DNA from: Panicum virgatum
Lineage: Eukaryota > Streptophyta > Magnoliopsida > Poales > Poaceae
Assembly (NCBI RefSeq): GCF_016808335.1
Contig: NC_053146.1
Span: forward strand, 26,194,938 to 26,258,937
Length of the DNA: 64,000 nt
Direction: 5' to 3'
Under the pieces are notes generated by a model. The model had not been told where the DNA came from. It saw only the letters and a list, made by a program, of their open reading frames with translations, and ran no database searches. Position 1 is the stretch's first letter. Every line of letters begins with the position of its first letter. Shown piece after piece: positions 19,906 to 32,624 of the stretch. The translations under genes were made by a program, and so were the position numbers.

Positions 19906-22900
19906 ATGGTTGGTCATACACGCGGAACGCCTGATGGCTTTGGTTGTGAAACTGGCAGTGGATCTCAGCAACCACCGCCACCCCTGTCGAATCTGGCCGA
20001 GTTAATGGCCATGCAAACAGAGTTGCTTCGCCAGCTAGTCCAAGGGCAACAAAATCAGCCACGCCAACAGTATGGAGGAAGGGAGGCACAACCAGCGGGT
20101 TACCAGGAATTCTTTGGTACCCAACCTCCGCTTTTCAGCAAAGCTGATGACCCATTGGATGCCGATGCTTGGCTTCGTACAATCAATTCCAAGTTTGCTT
20201 TGTTAGTGGTACCATGTATTGATGCAAACAAGGCCCCCTTTGCCGCCCAATAGCTGCGTGGTCCTACACGTATATGGTGGGATAATTATTGTGCAATGTA
20301 GCCTGCTGAACATATCATATCTTGGGAGGAATTCAGAACAGCCTTCAGATCACATCATATTCCGGATGGACTAATTGAAAGAAAGTTGAATGAATTCTTG
20401 GCTCTAGATCAGGGAACCCGCACTGTTCTACAATATGCACAGACCTTCAATCATCTGTGCCAGTATGCGGGCCATCATACTGATACTGATGCCAAGAAAT
20501 GTGATCGTTTCCGTCGTGGCCTCAATACTAAGCTCAAGGAACGTTTAAACTTGGTTCAGCCTAATACCTAAAATGAGCTGGTTAATATGGCCATTACGCA
20601 AGAGGATTGTATTGCTGCACATCGTGCTGAGAAAAAGCGGAAGGCACCAACGGGACCCTCGAGTGCCCAGCCACCGAGGTATCGTCTAGTGCAAAATACT
20701 CCACCCAGGTCTCCACAAAGAAATGCCCAGGTGGGTAGGTTTGTCTTTAGGCCGCCTCAGCAACAAGGAGGATTCAGACCTCTAGTGCCTCAGCAACAGC
20801 AACAGCAGCAGCAACAGCAGCAATTTAGCCCAAGACCGAATGCCCCACAGTTCAATAGTGGGAATAGTAATAATCGATGTTTCAACTGCGGCAGTGCTTC
20901 TCATTTTGCCAAGAATTGTCCACAGCCCAGAAGGAATAATCCAGGGCAAAACTCCAACCAGAATAACAACAAGAGCAAGGGCAAGAGGCAAATGGTGCAA
21001 GTCCGACAAGGGCGAGTTAACTTCACTACTCTTGCAGACCTTCCAGCAGGAGCACCAGTAATGACAGGTACTTTCTCTATCCACAATAAACCCGCAGTCA
21101 TATTATTTGATTCTGGTGCAACACATAGTTTTATAAGTGCCAAATTTGGAGCAAGATTAGGATTGGATTTTTGTCATACTAAGGGATCTTTTATGATAAC
21201 AACCCCTGGTGGGAAGATAGCTTCCAATCAAATCGCTAGATGTGTGCCAATTAAGCTGGGTAGCAAATTGATAAAGACATATTTGATCTTGTTGAACTTA
21301 GAAGGCATGGATATTATCCTGGGCATGAATTGGATGACTACACATAAAGTACTATTAGATATCTCTTCACGAGCTGTCGAGATAGATTCACCACACCAAG
21401 GAGCCACCATACTTTATCTACCACAACAAGAGTGCTTCAACTCTTGTGCCTATGCAGCAAAAGAACTTAAACTTGAAGATATCCCTGTTGTGTGGGAATA
21501 TGCGGATGTATTTCCAGATGATTTGCCTGGAATGCCCCCTGATAGAGATATCGAGTTTGTTATTGAGCTTCAACCCGGTACCGCCCCTATTTCTAAGAGG
21601 TCGTACCGAATGCCTCCAAATGAATTAGCAGAATTGAAAGTCCAACTCCAAGACCTTCTTGACAAAGGCTTTATACGTCCAAGTTCTTCACCCTGGGGAT
21701 GTCCAGCCCTGTTTGTGAAAAAGAAGGACAACAGCTTGAGGCTATGTGTTGATTATCGACCACTCAATGCGGTCACTATTAAAAATAAGTATCCTCTTCC
21801 CCGCATTGATATTCTATTTGATCAGTTAGCTGGAGCTAAGGTTTTCTCTAAGATTGATCTTCGTTCTGGCTACCATCAAATAAAGATCAAACCTTGTGAT
21901 ATTCCAAAGACTGCTTTCTCTACCAGATATGGACTATATGAATATCTGGTTATGTCTTTTGGCCTTACCAACGCCCCAGCATATTTTATGTACTTGATGA
22001 ATTCAGTCTTCATGCCGGAGCTGGATAAATTCGTCGTGGTTTTCATTGACGATATTTTGATCTACTCCAAGAATGAAGAAGATCATGCTGAACATTTGCG
22101 TATCGTTCTTCAACGATTACGAGATCATCATCTTTATGCCAAATTCTCCAAGTGTGAATTTTGGTTGGACAGTGTGAAATTCTTAGGCCACACTATCTCC
22201 AGTGATGGTATATCTGTTGATCCAACTAAAGTACAAGAAGTGATGGATTGGGAATCTCCTAATTTAGTTCATCAAATTCGCAGTTTTCTTGGTTTAGCTG
22301 GCTATTATCGTCGATTCATTACTGATTTCTCCAGAATAGCCAAGCCTATGACGGCGTTATTGAAGAAGGGAGTGAAGTTTGTTTGGAATGATAAGTGTGA
22401 AGAAGCTTTCCAAACTCTCAAAGCAAGATTAACTACCGCTCCAGTGTTGTCTACACCGGACAGTACCAAATCTTTTGATGTCTATTGTGATGCTTCGGGT
22501 ACGGGACTTGGTTGTGTGCTTAAGCAGGACAACCGGGTTATTTCTTATGCATCAAGAGCTCTCCGGAATCATGAGAAGAATTATCCAACCCATGATCTAG
22601 AGTTAGCAGCTGTCATTCACGCTCTTAAGATTTGGAGACATCATCTTATGGGAACTCACTGTAATATTTACACTGACCATAAGAGCCTCAAGTATATCTT
22701 CACTCAAGCTGATCTCAACATGAGACAGAGACGCTGGCTGGAGTTGATAAAGGATTATGATCTAGAAGTGCACTATCATCCAGGAAAGGCTAATGTGGTT
22801 GCGGATGCACTCAGCCGCAAGTCACAATGCCATTGTCTATCTGTAGAACCATTCAATGAAACTCTATGCCAGGAAATGATGAAGTTAAACCTAGAAATGG

Positions 22901-24438
22901 TACCTCAAGGAAGTTTAAACCATATATCCCTTGAGCCTACACTTCATGATAGCATCATCATGGGGCAATTACATGATGAGGGTATCAAAGTCATCAAGGA
23001 AAAGTTATCACAAGGAGAAGTAAAGTACAAATGTTTCATAGTGGATCATAGGGGAGTTCTATGGTTTGAATCCCGACTGGTGGTACCTAAGGATCATCAG
23101 CTTAGAAAGCAAATCCTTGATGAAGCACATCTATCAAAGTTTTCGATTCATCCCGGTGGTACCAAGATGTACCATGATCTCAAACAAAATTTCTGGTGGA
23201 CTCGAATGAAAAGAGAGATCGCCAGATATGTTTCTGAATGTGATGTTTGTCAAAGAGTTAAGGCTAGTCACTTGAAAGTAGCTGGTACTCTCCAACCTTT
23301 ATCTATTCCATCCTGGAAATGGGAGGACATCAGTATGGATTTTATCGTTGGTTTACCCACTAGTCCTCATAAGCATGATTCTGTTTGGGTAATCGTTGAT
23401 AGACTCACCAAGACCGCTCATTTTATTCCAGTGCACACAACTTATTCTGCCAAGAGATACGCAGAGATTTATCTCGATCAGATTGTTCGTTTACATGGAA
23501 TTCCAAAGACGATTATTTCTGATCGTGGGCCTCAGTTTATTGCACGTTTCTGGGAGCAGATGCAAGAATTCCTTGGAACAAAACTAATCCGTAGTTCAGC
23601 TTATCATCCACAAACAGATGGGCAAACTGAACGCATCAATCAAATCCTTGAAGACATGTTGAGGGCATGTACTATTCAATATGGCAAGAACTGGGTCAAG
23701 TGCCTAGCACTGGCAGAGTTTTCATACAATAACAGTTATCAATCCAGCATGCAAATGGCACCATTTGAAGCATTATATGGTCGAAGGTGTCGAACTCCTT
23801 TGAATTGGTCACAAGCTGGGGAACGCAAAATTTTTGGGCCAGATTTAGTCTCGGAGGCAGAGGAGCAAGTCAGAGTTATCCAGGTTAATCTTAAAGCAGC
23901 CCAATCAAGACAGAAAAGTTATGCAGACAAAAGAAGAGATCCTTTACAATTCGAGGTAGGGGACTTTGTATATTTGCGAGTATCTCCTACTAAAGGTGTT
24001 CAACGCTTTGGCTTAAAAGGGAAATTAGCACCCCGATACATCAGACCATTTGAAATTATCGAAACTTGTGGACCCGTTGCCTACCGACTTCGTCTTCCAT
24101 CTCAGTTGGCTTCCATTCATGATGTTTTCCATGTATCCCAACTCCGGAAGTGCACCAGGGTACCTACTGAGATCCTTGAACCACAGGATATCGAGATTGA
24201 ATCCGATCTATCTTATAAGGAGTATCCAATCAAGATTCTTGACACCAAAGAAAGAAGTACTAGAAGGGAGAAAGTTAAAATGTACAAAATCCAGTGGAAT
24301 TAGCATACTGTAGAAGAAGCTACTTGGGAAACTGAAAATTTTCTCCAAAGAAATTTTCCCGACTTTCTTAGAACCAATCCAGGTACCAAGTCTTTGCACC
24401 CTTTTCTTTCTGTAATCTCGGGACGAGATTCCTTTTAG
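19906..24438 (+). pseudogene. gag-pol: Tekay-type gag-pol polyprotein with chromodomain (four in-frame stops)
   Basis: One frame from ATG 19906 to TAG 24436-24438 with stops at 20251, 20299, 20569 and 24301 and no frameshift; the stretch 20587-24300 is open (1,238 codons). Domains: gag capsid (19906-20600); glutamine tract (20792-20823); zinc knuckle [14 protein letters not shown] (20878-20919); aspartic protease [10 protein letters not shown] (about 21103); RT with FIDD catalytic motif (22042-22053); RNase H beginning FDVYCDASG (about 22474); integrase zinc finger (23127-23260) and D, D, E core with SMDF, SDRGPQF and ERINQ (23330-23650); chromodomain (about 24220-24380). It would make the particle, copy the RNA and insert the cDNA; the chromodomain targets heterochromatin in this group. 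The stop at 24301 cuts the chromodomain. Confidence 0.9.
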
Positions 24439-24447
24439 GGGGGAAGG
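24437..24447 (+). other. Polypurine tract (E-plus)
   Basis: AGGGGGGAAGG directly before the 3' LTR (24449), overlapping the gag-pol stop codon. It primes plus-strand DNA synthesis. Confidence 0.85.
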
Positions 24448-26658
24448 CTGTAACACCCCGGGTGTCTGCATAGTAAGTAAATAGGTGTCTGCATAGTAAT
24501 TGTGTATGTTTGATATGCATCATGTGCTTGAATTGCTTGAAAAGGATCTTCTTGTAATTATGAAAGGTTATATGTGTAATTATGATTTTATGCAAGGTCC
24601 TTTATATAGTTATTTGTGAATATAGCTTTTGTGGAGGGTGTTTTTGTAAAATTGCAGTGCATTTAATGCATGACAGCCATTTTGGCTTTTGAGTCTAGAG
24701 TTGAAGTGAATTTGCGTTGAAAAAGACAAATTTCCTAGAATTCAAATTCCTTTCTATGTTTTTAATTTTAACTCTTGAACCTTTGGTCAAATAAATTTTT
24801 GCACAACATCAAAGTTGTAGATCTTGAAAAATTGAACAACTTTCATGTTGGGTACTTTTCCATTTGAGCTTTGGTTTAAAAGTTATCGCTGGTTTACAGT
24901 TTAGTCCCTGGAACTTTTGGAAATTTCAAAATCGCCCTTATCCCCTTATTCCCCCTCCCTGCTCTGCTTCTCGCCGCCGACGCCACCGACAGCGCCGCCG
25001 CCGACGCCTTCCCGGCTTTCCCGGCCATAACTTCGCCGTGCGCTGGCACCCACGCGTCGCGGACGACCTCCTCCCCCTCCTGTTGCCTCGCGCTGGAGCT
25101 CCTCGGCCGTGCCACGCACCCCCGCCGCTTCCAGAGCCACCGCGACGCCGCCGTGGACAGCCCTGGACAGCGCCCGCCGCGCCCTTCTAGCGAGCGCCCG
25201 AGCCCTACAAGAACCCCAGGAGTCGATTTCACTCGCTCCTTTGCTCTCTCCTCGCTTCCACACCGCAGAACACCGCCGCCGCCCCGCTGGAACGCCGGCG
25301 AGCTCACCCCGCCGCGGAGCCGCCACTGCAGTTCCGCTCCACCCCTACAGCCCCCACCTTTAGCACCGCCTCGACCTCGCGCAGCTCCTAGACCGCTTCC
25401 CCTCGCCCGAACCTCACCGGAGCTACCCCGCCGCCGTGCTCCGAGCCCGCAAGCCGCCGCTCGCCGTCGACACCCCATCTCCGACCACCCTAGCCTCGAT
25501 TCCAAGCACCCAGAGGTGCGCCTTGAACCCGTGAAGCTCCCACACCCCTCCATCCTCGCCGCCGGTGAGCCCCTCGCCGGGAAAACGCCGGTCAAACCCG
25601 CGCTCCCCCTCTGACCCGACCCGAGGACCTCAGTTTTGAATTTGAAAAACCCCAGGGGGTTGTCTGCGTAGTCAGTGACTCATAGGAATAGTGCCCACAG
25701 GGACTTGTTTGTAATAGTTTGCTGTGATCTTTGAAATTCAATATCAATTCATAGAAAATTCATAAAATAGCAAATCTTGATGTTTTGGAATCCTCTTGAA
25801 GAGCTCTATGCAGTAGAACCATAATATGTTAGGCTTTAGTTGCAAGTTTTTGCTGTAGATTTTGATTTGTGTTACTAGGTATATAAATACTTGTTCTTTA
25901 ATCTTTTTCTTATCTGATGCTTGAAAGCTTGTTTTGCTCTGAAATTTTTGTGGTAGTTGAATCATGTTACACTAGTTTTTCTATAAAATTTTCATGATCA
26001 TTTCTTTGTTATAGTTATTTGTTTGATTTAATCCTTGTTTAGTAGACTTTCATTATGATAAATAGTTTCTATTCTTAGTAATTCATGAATTTATTTCTGC
26101 ATGTTCTTCTGGAGTAGATTAGCTTGTCCAGGAAGTTTGAGCCTTAATTCATGACTAGAACAGGAGCTAAAATTGAATCTTGCTAAACTGATGTCTGTTT
26201 TGTTTATTTTCTCAGAATTATTTCCTTATAGATAAAATCTTGAAACATTCGCAGTAGATAAATCATCCCTGTGTAGATCTCCTGTTAAATTTTGAGATTC
26301 TGTTTGGCTCTAGTTTGATTTGTATAATTCAAGCTTGTACTAGGTGTTGCCTGCATAAATGATTTATTGTGATTAATTGGTACATGTCTTGGCATGATTT
26401 TTGCAGGGTAGCTTAGTATGTTCATGTTCTGTTTAGGGTAATTTTGGTAGAATTTATTAATTTTTGTACTCTGAGTTGTTGATTTGTTTGCAAAACATGA
26501 CTTAATTGTATAGGAAATCACCCCCACTTGTTTATGAAGTTAGTCAACTTCATTTGTGCTGTTGATCATGATGCCTTGTGTAGTTAAATTTGGTATTTAA
26601 CTGCTCTATAAACGATTGCCCATGTGTGGTTATAATGTTGTTCTTGCATTACATATAG

Positions 26659-26811
26659 ATACGACTACTTTGTCGGACGGGACGTACGAGCTGATCCCGG
26701 AGTCTGACGGAGGTGGTCTCGAAGCTCAAGTGAACACCGCCGTACTAACTGAAGCCCCGGACCAAAGTTCGGAAGAGCCTAGAGCTGAAATAGTTAGCGA
26801 CTACCGAGAAG
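26659..26811 (+). CDS. LTR exon A (E-plus 3' LTR)
   Basis: The encoded peptide is identical to the 5' LTR copy at 15489-15641, with the same CATATAG acceptor-like and AAG/GCAAGC donor-like borders. The frame is intact. In a full-length transcript this copy lies downstream of gag-pol and could be reached by splicing from an upstream start, as with retroviral LTR-overlapping genes. Confidence 0.5.
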
Positions 26812-27777
26812 GCAAGCCCCGGACATAACCTATACTTCAAGTTATTATCACTACTGTATTACTTACTTGTGCATTTACAGTTCATAGGTTTTGAATTGAA
26901 ACCCTAGATGCATGATCCTAGAAACATATGTACTGAACACTAGACCTGAGTTCGACTACTTGCTAAGCTTATAGGACCGGTAAAAGTCGAGTGATTGCCT
27001 GTCACTCGCGAGCTTTATAGGAATTGCTTGTTTACTTTCTGTTATCAATATAAGGACGACGGGCGGGGTTGTGTTCGATATCATGACCTTATGTGATACC
27101 CCGTCTGTGTTGATGAACTTGCTAAGGTCGCGGTGTGTGGTAGTGCCGGTTAAGTTTTTGAAAGTACTAGCCACATGCCGTAAATATGGTACGCGGCAAG
27201 CCTAGTAGCCGATTGGACCGGGGAGTGGATATACCTCCCACTCTCTCTTAGGAATAGGTTTTATTTTTATGTTGCGCAACACTACGACTTCAAGGGACAA
27301 GGTTCGGCCTTGGAGCCCTGTAGTCGGGGAGAGTGGCACTATCCACAAGTCGGAAAGAAAGGTCAACGGTTGTTTGGGAATGACCCGACGGTATTCCAGA
27401 CGTGTGTGCTAGGTTACCCTTGCAAGGTTGAATTTCGATTCAGAATCGTCCGCCTCTCACGATGAAATGAGACTGCTTGATTGATCTGCCACACAGAGTA
27501 ATAAGAGCAACAATTTTATAATCAATCTTGATGATTTCCTTAGAAGTTCCACCATGATTGGATAGTAGTTGCTTACATAGAATGGTTAATCTACTAGAAT
27601 CTTGAAAGCTAAAACTTGAAAGTAAGGACCTACTCTTTATTGCTTTTCAGCAAAGGAAAACCAGAGCCTTACAAAGCCTTGCATAGTCTAGCTAAGGTGG
27701 GCTACATATACCCGTTGGCGGTTAAGTCTTGCTGAGTATTAGAATACTCAGCCTTGTTGTTGAAAATCCTTTTTCAG

Positions 27778-27887
27778 GTATGACTTTTGAGGATCAGATC
27801 GCTAGCTTGACCTATCCTTGCTCGTTGCCTCCTGGCTGGTCCGTAGAGTGGGATACGTCTTCGGCCGGCAATGACTATGACGAGTGA
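27778..27887 (+). CDS. LTR exon B (E-plus 3' LTR)
   Basis: Same 110-nt exon as 16608-16717, ending in TGA at 27885-27887, preceded by the hairpin (27731-27752) and TTTTTCAG. Frame intact. Confidence 0.5.
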
Positions 27888-28258
27888 TACCATGCTTGGG
27901 CTAGCCTGGTATCCTTTTTGCGACGTGTTGTAGCCGTCGTGTTTTATCTTCCGCTGTTTAAACCCTGAAGCTTTATACTTGTGGCTTGTACAACTGTTTT
28001 ACTTAAGTTGGCTTTGTAATAATGTTTTTAACTGGTTTGTAATTATTACCATGCCTGTGTTGTAAAAATTGTGGTTGTAATATCTCTGGACTCGCCTTCG
28101 TGCGGGGTATGCTTGTTCGATCCGAGAATCGGTGGTTGTATCGGGACGTTACCCGACAGACCAAAAATTGTTCCGTTTGAAGTGCGTTTAAGCTAATGTT
28201 GCCTTTATGGTGATGGCCTGCGCACTTGAGCCGAGATAATTTAGGCGGTTCTGCCACA

Positions 28259-31082
28259 TTTGTCTCATGTTGAGATCAGCTTGAGTGAAGATATATTTGA
28301 GGATCTTATGGTCAGTGTAAATATTACAATGAGTTCCCATAAGATGATGTCTCCAAATCTTAAGAGCGTGAATGACAGCTGCTAACTCCAGATCATGGGT
28401 TGGATAATTCTTTTCATGATTCCGGAGAGCTCTTGATGCATAAGCAATAACCCGGTTGTCCTGCATAAGCACACAACCAAGTCCCGTACCCGAAGCATCA
28501 CAATAGACATCAAAAGGTTTGGTATTGTCTGGTGTAGCCAATACTGGAGCAGTAGTTAATCGTGCTTTGAGAGTTTGGAAAGCTTCTTCGCACTTATCAT
28601 TCCAAACAAACTTCACTCCCTTCTTCAATAACTCCGTCATAGGCTTGGCTATTCTGGAGAAATCAGTAATGAACCGACGATAATATCCAGCTAAACCAAG
28701 AAAACTGCGAATTTGATGAACTGAATTAGGAGATTCCCAATCCATCACTTCTTGTACTTTAGTTGGATCAACAGATATACCATCACTGGAGATAGTGTGA
28801 CCTAAGAATTTCATACTTTCCAACCAAAATTCACACTTGGAGAATTTGGCATAAAGATGATGATCTCGTAATCGTTGAAGAACGATACGCAAATGTTCAG
28901 CATGATCTTCTTCATTCTTGGAGTAGATCAAAATATCGTCAATGAATACCACGACGAATTTATCTAGCTCCGGCATGAAGACTGAATTCATCAAGTACAT
29001 AAAATATGCTGGGGCGTTGGTAAGGCCAAAAGACATAACCAGATATTCATATAGTCCATATCTGGTAGAGAAAGCAGTCTTTGGAATATCACAAGGCTTG
29101 ATCTTTATTTGATGGTAGCCAGAACGAAGATCAATCTTAGAGAACACCTTAGCTCCAGCTAACTGGTCAAACAGAATATCAATGCGGGGAAGAGGATACT
29201 TATTTTTAATAGTGACCGCATTGAGTGGTCGATAGTCAACACATAGCCTCAAGCTGTTGTCCTTCTTCTTCACAAACAGGGCTGGACATGCCCAGGGTGA
29301 AGAACTTGGACGTATAAAGCCCTTGTCAAGAAGATCTTGGAGTTGGACTTTCAATTCTGCTAACTCATTTGGAGGCATTCGGTACGACCTCTTAGATATA
29401 GGGGCGGTACCGGGTTGAAGCTCAATAACAAACTCAATATTTCTATCAGGGGGCATTCCAGGCAAATCATCTGGAAATACATCTGCATACTCCCACACAA
29501 TAGGGATATCTTCAAGTTTAATTTCTTTTGTGGCATAGGCACAAGAGTTAAAGCACTCTCATTGTGGTAGATAGAGTATGGTGGCTCCTTGATGTGGTGA
29601 ATCTATCTCAATAGCTCGGGAAGAGATATCTAACAGTACTTTAAGTTTAGTCATCCAATCCATGCCCAGAATAACATCCATGCCTTCTAAATTCATTAAG
29701 ATCAAATCTGTCTTGATCAATTTACTACCCCGCTTAATTGGCACATGTCTAGTGATTTGATTGGAAGCTATCTTCCCACCAGGGGTTGTTATCATAAAAG
29801 ATCCCTTAGTATGACAAAATTCCAATCCTATTCTTGCTCCAAATTTGGCACTTATAAAACTATGTGTTGCACCAGAATCAAATAATATGATTGCGGGTTT
29901 ATTGTGGATAGAGAAAGTACCCGTCATTACTGGTGCTCCCTCTGGAAGGTCTGCAAGAGTAGTGAAGTTAACTCGCCCTTGCCGGACTTGCACCATTTGC
30001 CTCTTGCCCTTGCTCTTGTTGTTGTTCTGGTTGGAGTTTTGCCCTGGATTATTCCTTCTGGGTTGTGGACAATTCTTGGCAAAATGAGAAGCACTGCCGC
30101 AGTTGAAACATCGATTATTACTATTCCCACTATTGAACTATGAGGCATTCGGCCTTGGGCTAAATTGCTACTGCTGCTGTTGCTGTTGCTGTTGCTGAGG
30201 CACTGGAGGTCTGAATCCTCCTTGCTGCTGAGGCGGCCTAAAGACAAACCTGCCCACTGGGGCATTTCTTTGCGGAGGCCTGGGTGGAGTATTTTGCACT
30301 AGACGATACCTCGGTGGCTGGGCACTCGAGGGTCCCGTTGGTGCCTTTCGCTTCTTCTCAGCACGATGTGCAGCAATACAGTCCTCTTGCGTAATGGCCA
30401 TATTAACCAGCTCATTATAGGTATTAGGCTGAACAAGGTTCAGGCGTTCCTTGAGCTTGGTAGTGAGGCCACGACGGAAACGATCTCGTTTCTTGGCATC
30501 CGTATCAGCATGATGGCCCGCATACTGGCACAGATGATTGAAGGTCTGTGCATATTGTAAAACAGTGCGGGTTCCCTGATCTAGAGTCAAGAACTCATTC
30601 AACTTTCTTTCAATTAGTCCATCCGGAATATGATGTGATCTGAAGGCAGTTCTGAATTCCTCCCAAGATATGACATGTTCAGCAGGCTGCATTGCACAAT
30701 AATGATCCCACCATATACGTGCAGGACCGTGAAGTTGCTGAGCGGCAAAGTGGGCCTTGTTTGCATCAACACACGGTACTGCTAACAAAGCAAACTTGGA
30801 ATTGATTGTACGGAGCCAAGCATCGGCATCCAATGGGTCATCAGCTTTGCTGAAAAGCGGAGGTTGGGTACCAAAGAATTCCTGGTAACCCGCTGGTTGT
30901 GCCTCCCGTCCTCCATACTGTTGGCGTGGCTGATTTTGTTGCCCTTGGACTAGCTGGCGAAGCAACTCTGTTTGCATGGCCATTAACTCGGCCAGATTCG
31001 ACGGGGGTGGCGGTGGTTGCTGAGATCCACTGCCAGCTTCACAACCGAAGCCATCAGGTGTTCCGCGAGTATGACCAACCAT
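28259..31082 (-). pseudogene. gag-pol: E-minus gag-pol, cut within RNase H
   Basis: On the minus strand: gag from ATG 31082 through a glutamine tract (about 30168-30200), TAGs at 30168-30170 and 30138-30140 (CAG and CAG in E-plus), zinc knuckle (about 30105-30070), protease with [10 protein letters not shown] (about 29885-29855), a TGA near 29559, then RT (FIDD near 28940) and RNase H up to DLNMRQ at 28260. There it meets the 3' end of E-plus, so the last residues of the open frame (28188-28258) are LTR sequence. Gag is uninterrupted here, unlike in E-plus. Integrase and chromodomain are absent. Confidence 0.85.
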
Positions 31083-31721
31083 CTGTAATTATGGAAGATC
31101 CATTAGATACACACTTCTCGCTTCCAAAATCAATGGTACATGCTATGATCATACATTGGATATCAAAATAAAATCAGCAGAATTTAACTAAATGCGGTGT
31201 AGTACAATATGCATAACACCTATTTATGTAACCCATAATACTCAGAATAGGTCAGCTGTCAGATAGCTTCAAGCTCCATCGTTTTGGATACTTAATACTG
31301 AGAGCAAAAGGGTAAAGAAGATCATCTAGCAATTTATTCTTTATCGCTATGTGCTATGCTGCTAATCAACGGAGATCATAGAAGTTATTGGACTAAAAAT
31401 TTAGTCTCACAAATTCAATAGGCTAAATTTGATGAGCACCCATGCCACAAAACTTGCAACATCGGTAGTATTCATCAAACAGCCTAGAAATGTACCAACG
31501 AAGAGAATTGGTAAACAGGAAGATCATGATTTCTAAACTGGTAGTCGCTACTTATTACACTCAAAGTAGCATTTTTCTTACAACCTAACATCACTCACCC
31601 TTACCACATATAATACAACAAGTGGTACTGTTCCCTAGGGCTATTTTACAACGTCATCTTCCCTATATACATATGCTACAACAAGAGAAAACACGAACTA
31701 TCTAGGACTAGTATAAGGCGC
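31083..31721 (-). other. E-minus spacer between orf0-like ORF and gag
   Basis: Non-coding counterpart of 19271-19905, ending (minus strand) in TTACAG just before the gag ATG. No further feature seen. Confidence 0.5.
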
Positions 31722-32624
31722 CTAGAAGTCGTCGAGGTTGCCCACAGAAGAGGCACTGTCGGAAGAAGAGTCATCCGGCTGCGGGTTAGGCTCAGCAAGT
31801 GCGTGCTCTGAATCTAAATCAGATACTCCCTCAATCTCCTCTGGGTCCTCTTCTGCTACTGCAGGCTCGGCTGGGGCATCTAGTTGCTCCTGGAGCATAC
31901 CAACATGTGCTAAAGCATCAGCCCAATCTGCTTGAAGCTCATTCACCTGCCCCTGAAGAAAACCAATAACTATGTTGCGCTGCTCTATCTCAGCACCATG
32001 CTCCATAGCCTGATGCTCAAACTGTGCAATGGCCAGATCCCTCCCAGCAACGGCATCCTGAAGTCCCTGAATCTGAGTATCCCTCAAACGAAGGCCTCGC
32101 TGAAAACTCTGGGCCAAGTCTATCACCTGGTCCATGTGTCGCTGCTGGAGTATCTGGTAGTGAGACTGAGCATTCATATATCTGACTACTGCCTCAATAG
32201 TCTCATCCGCTACATCTCCAATCAAGTGCCCAAAGTGTGTGACCCTGAACAGCCACTCTGCATTGCCAGCACTGACTGCTGGAAACAAACCAATAGGATA
32301 TGCTGCTACCTCCTCGGGATGGTGCTCACAAAAAGTAGTAATTGCTTTGAGAGCTGCTGCCTCAAAAGCATCTACCAGACGGTACCCGATCACCTCAATC
32401 TCAATCGGTGGCCACTCCAAGGTGGGGTGCTGAGGAATGGTCATTGTAACTCTGTTCTTCTTAATTCCCTCCTCAGAAAACTGGCGTCCCGTGTACTGGG
32501 GTGGATCTGGGTAGTGGAAGATACGAAGTGAATCCCAAAGAATCCTTGGGAAACCCTCCCAGTACAGACAGTCGGTATGAGCATTCCCCTCCTCATCCCA
32601 AAAGATCTGGGAACAAGTCGCCAT
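31722..32624 (-). CDS. orf0-like additional ORF of E-minus, intact
   Basis: 903 nt from the ATG at 32624-32622 to the TAG at 31722, without stop or frameshift. The protein starts MATCSQIFWDEEGNAHTDC, has a long Q/L/E-rich, probably coiled-coil middle, and an acidic C-terminus ending SSVGNLDDF. It differs from the E-plus copy at scattered positions only. The ATG follows GATTCAG, as in E-plus. The upstream frame is open to 32678 but I prefer this ATG for its splice-site context and identical position in both copies. No known catalytic motif. Function unknown; it resembles in position orf0 of rice RIRE3/RIRE8. Confidence 0.75.
   Translation of the reverse strand: MATCSQIFWDEEGNAHTDCLYWEGFPRILWDSLRIFHYPDPPQYTGRQFSEEGIKKNRVTMTIPQHPTLEWPPIEIEVIGYRLVDAFEAAALKAITTFCEHHPEEVAAYPIGLFPAVSAGNAEWLFRVTHFGHLIGDVADETIEAVVRYMNAQSHYQILQQRHMDQVIDLAQSFQRGLRLRDTQIQGLQDAVAGRDLAIAQFEHQAMEHGAEIEQRNIVIGFLQGQVNELQADWADALAHVGMLQEQLDAPAEPAVAEEDPEEIEGVSDLDSEHALAEPNPQPDDSSSDSASSVGNLDDF

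Larger units (their letters stand above)
13734..28258 (+). mobile_element. Element E-plus: nearly complete Tekay-type chromovirus
   Basis: Order: 5' LTR (first part lost, 13734-17088), PBS 17091-17103, structured leader, orf0-like ORF, gag-pol with chromodomain, PPT, and full 3' LTR 24449-28258 ending CTGCCACA. The two LTRs look nearly identical (the exon A ORF is the same in both), so it is the youngest or best preserved element here. It interrupts E-minus within RNase H; the 3' flank TTTGT is one copy of the expected duplication, and the 5' copy was removed with the LTR start. The initiator-Met PBS, extra ORF and chromodomain place it in the Tekay/Del group, like rice RIRE3 and RIRE8. Confidence 0.9.
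24449..28258 (+). repeat. 3' LTR of E-plus (3,810 bp, complete)
   Basis: TGTAACACCCCGGGTG to CTGCCACA. It contains a doubled GTGTCTGCATAGTAA start, the GC-rich zone (24930-25640), AT-rich zone, exon A (26659-26811), conserved block, hairpin (27731-27752) and exon B (27778-27887). It serves as the complete reference copy for this family. Followed at 28259 by E-minus RNase H sequence in the opposite orientation. Confidence 0.9.
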
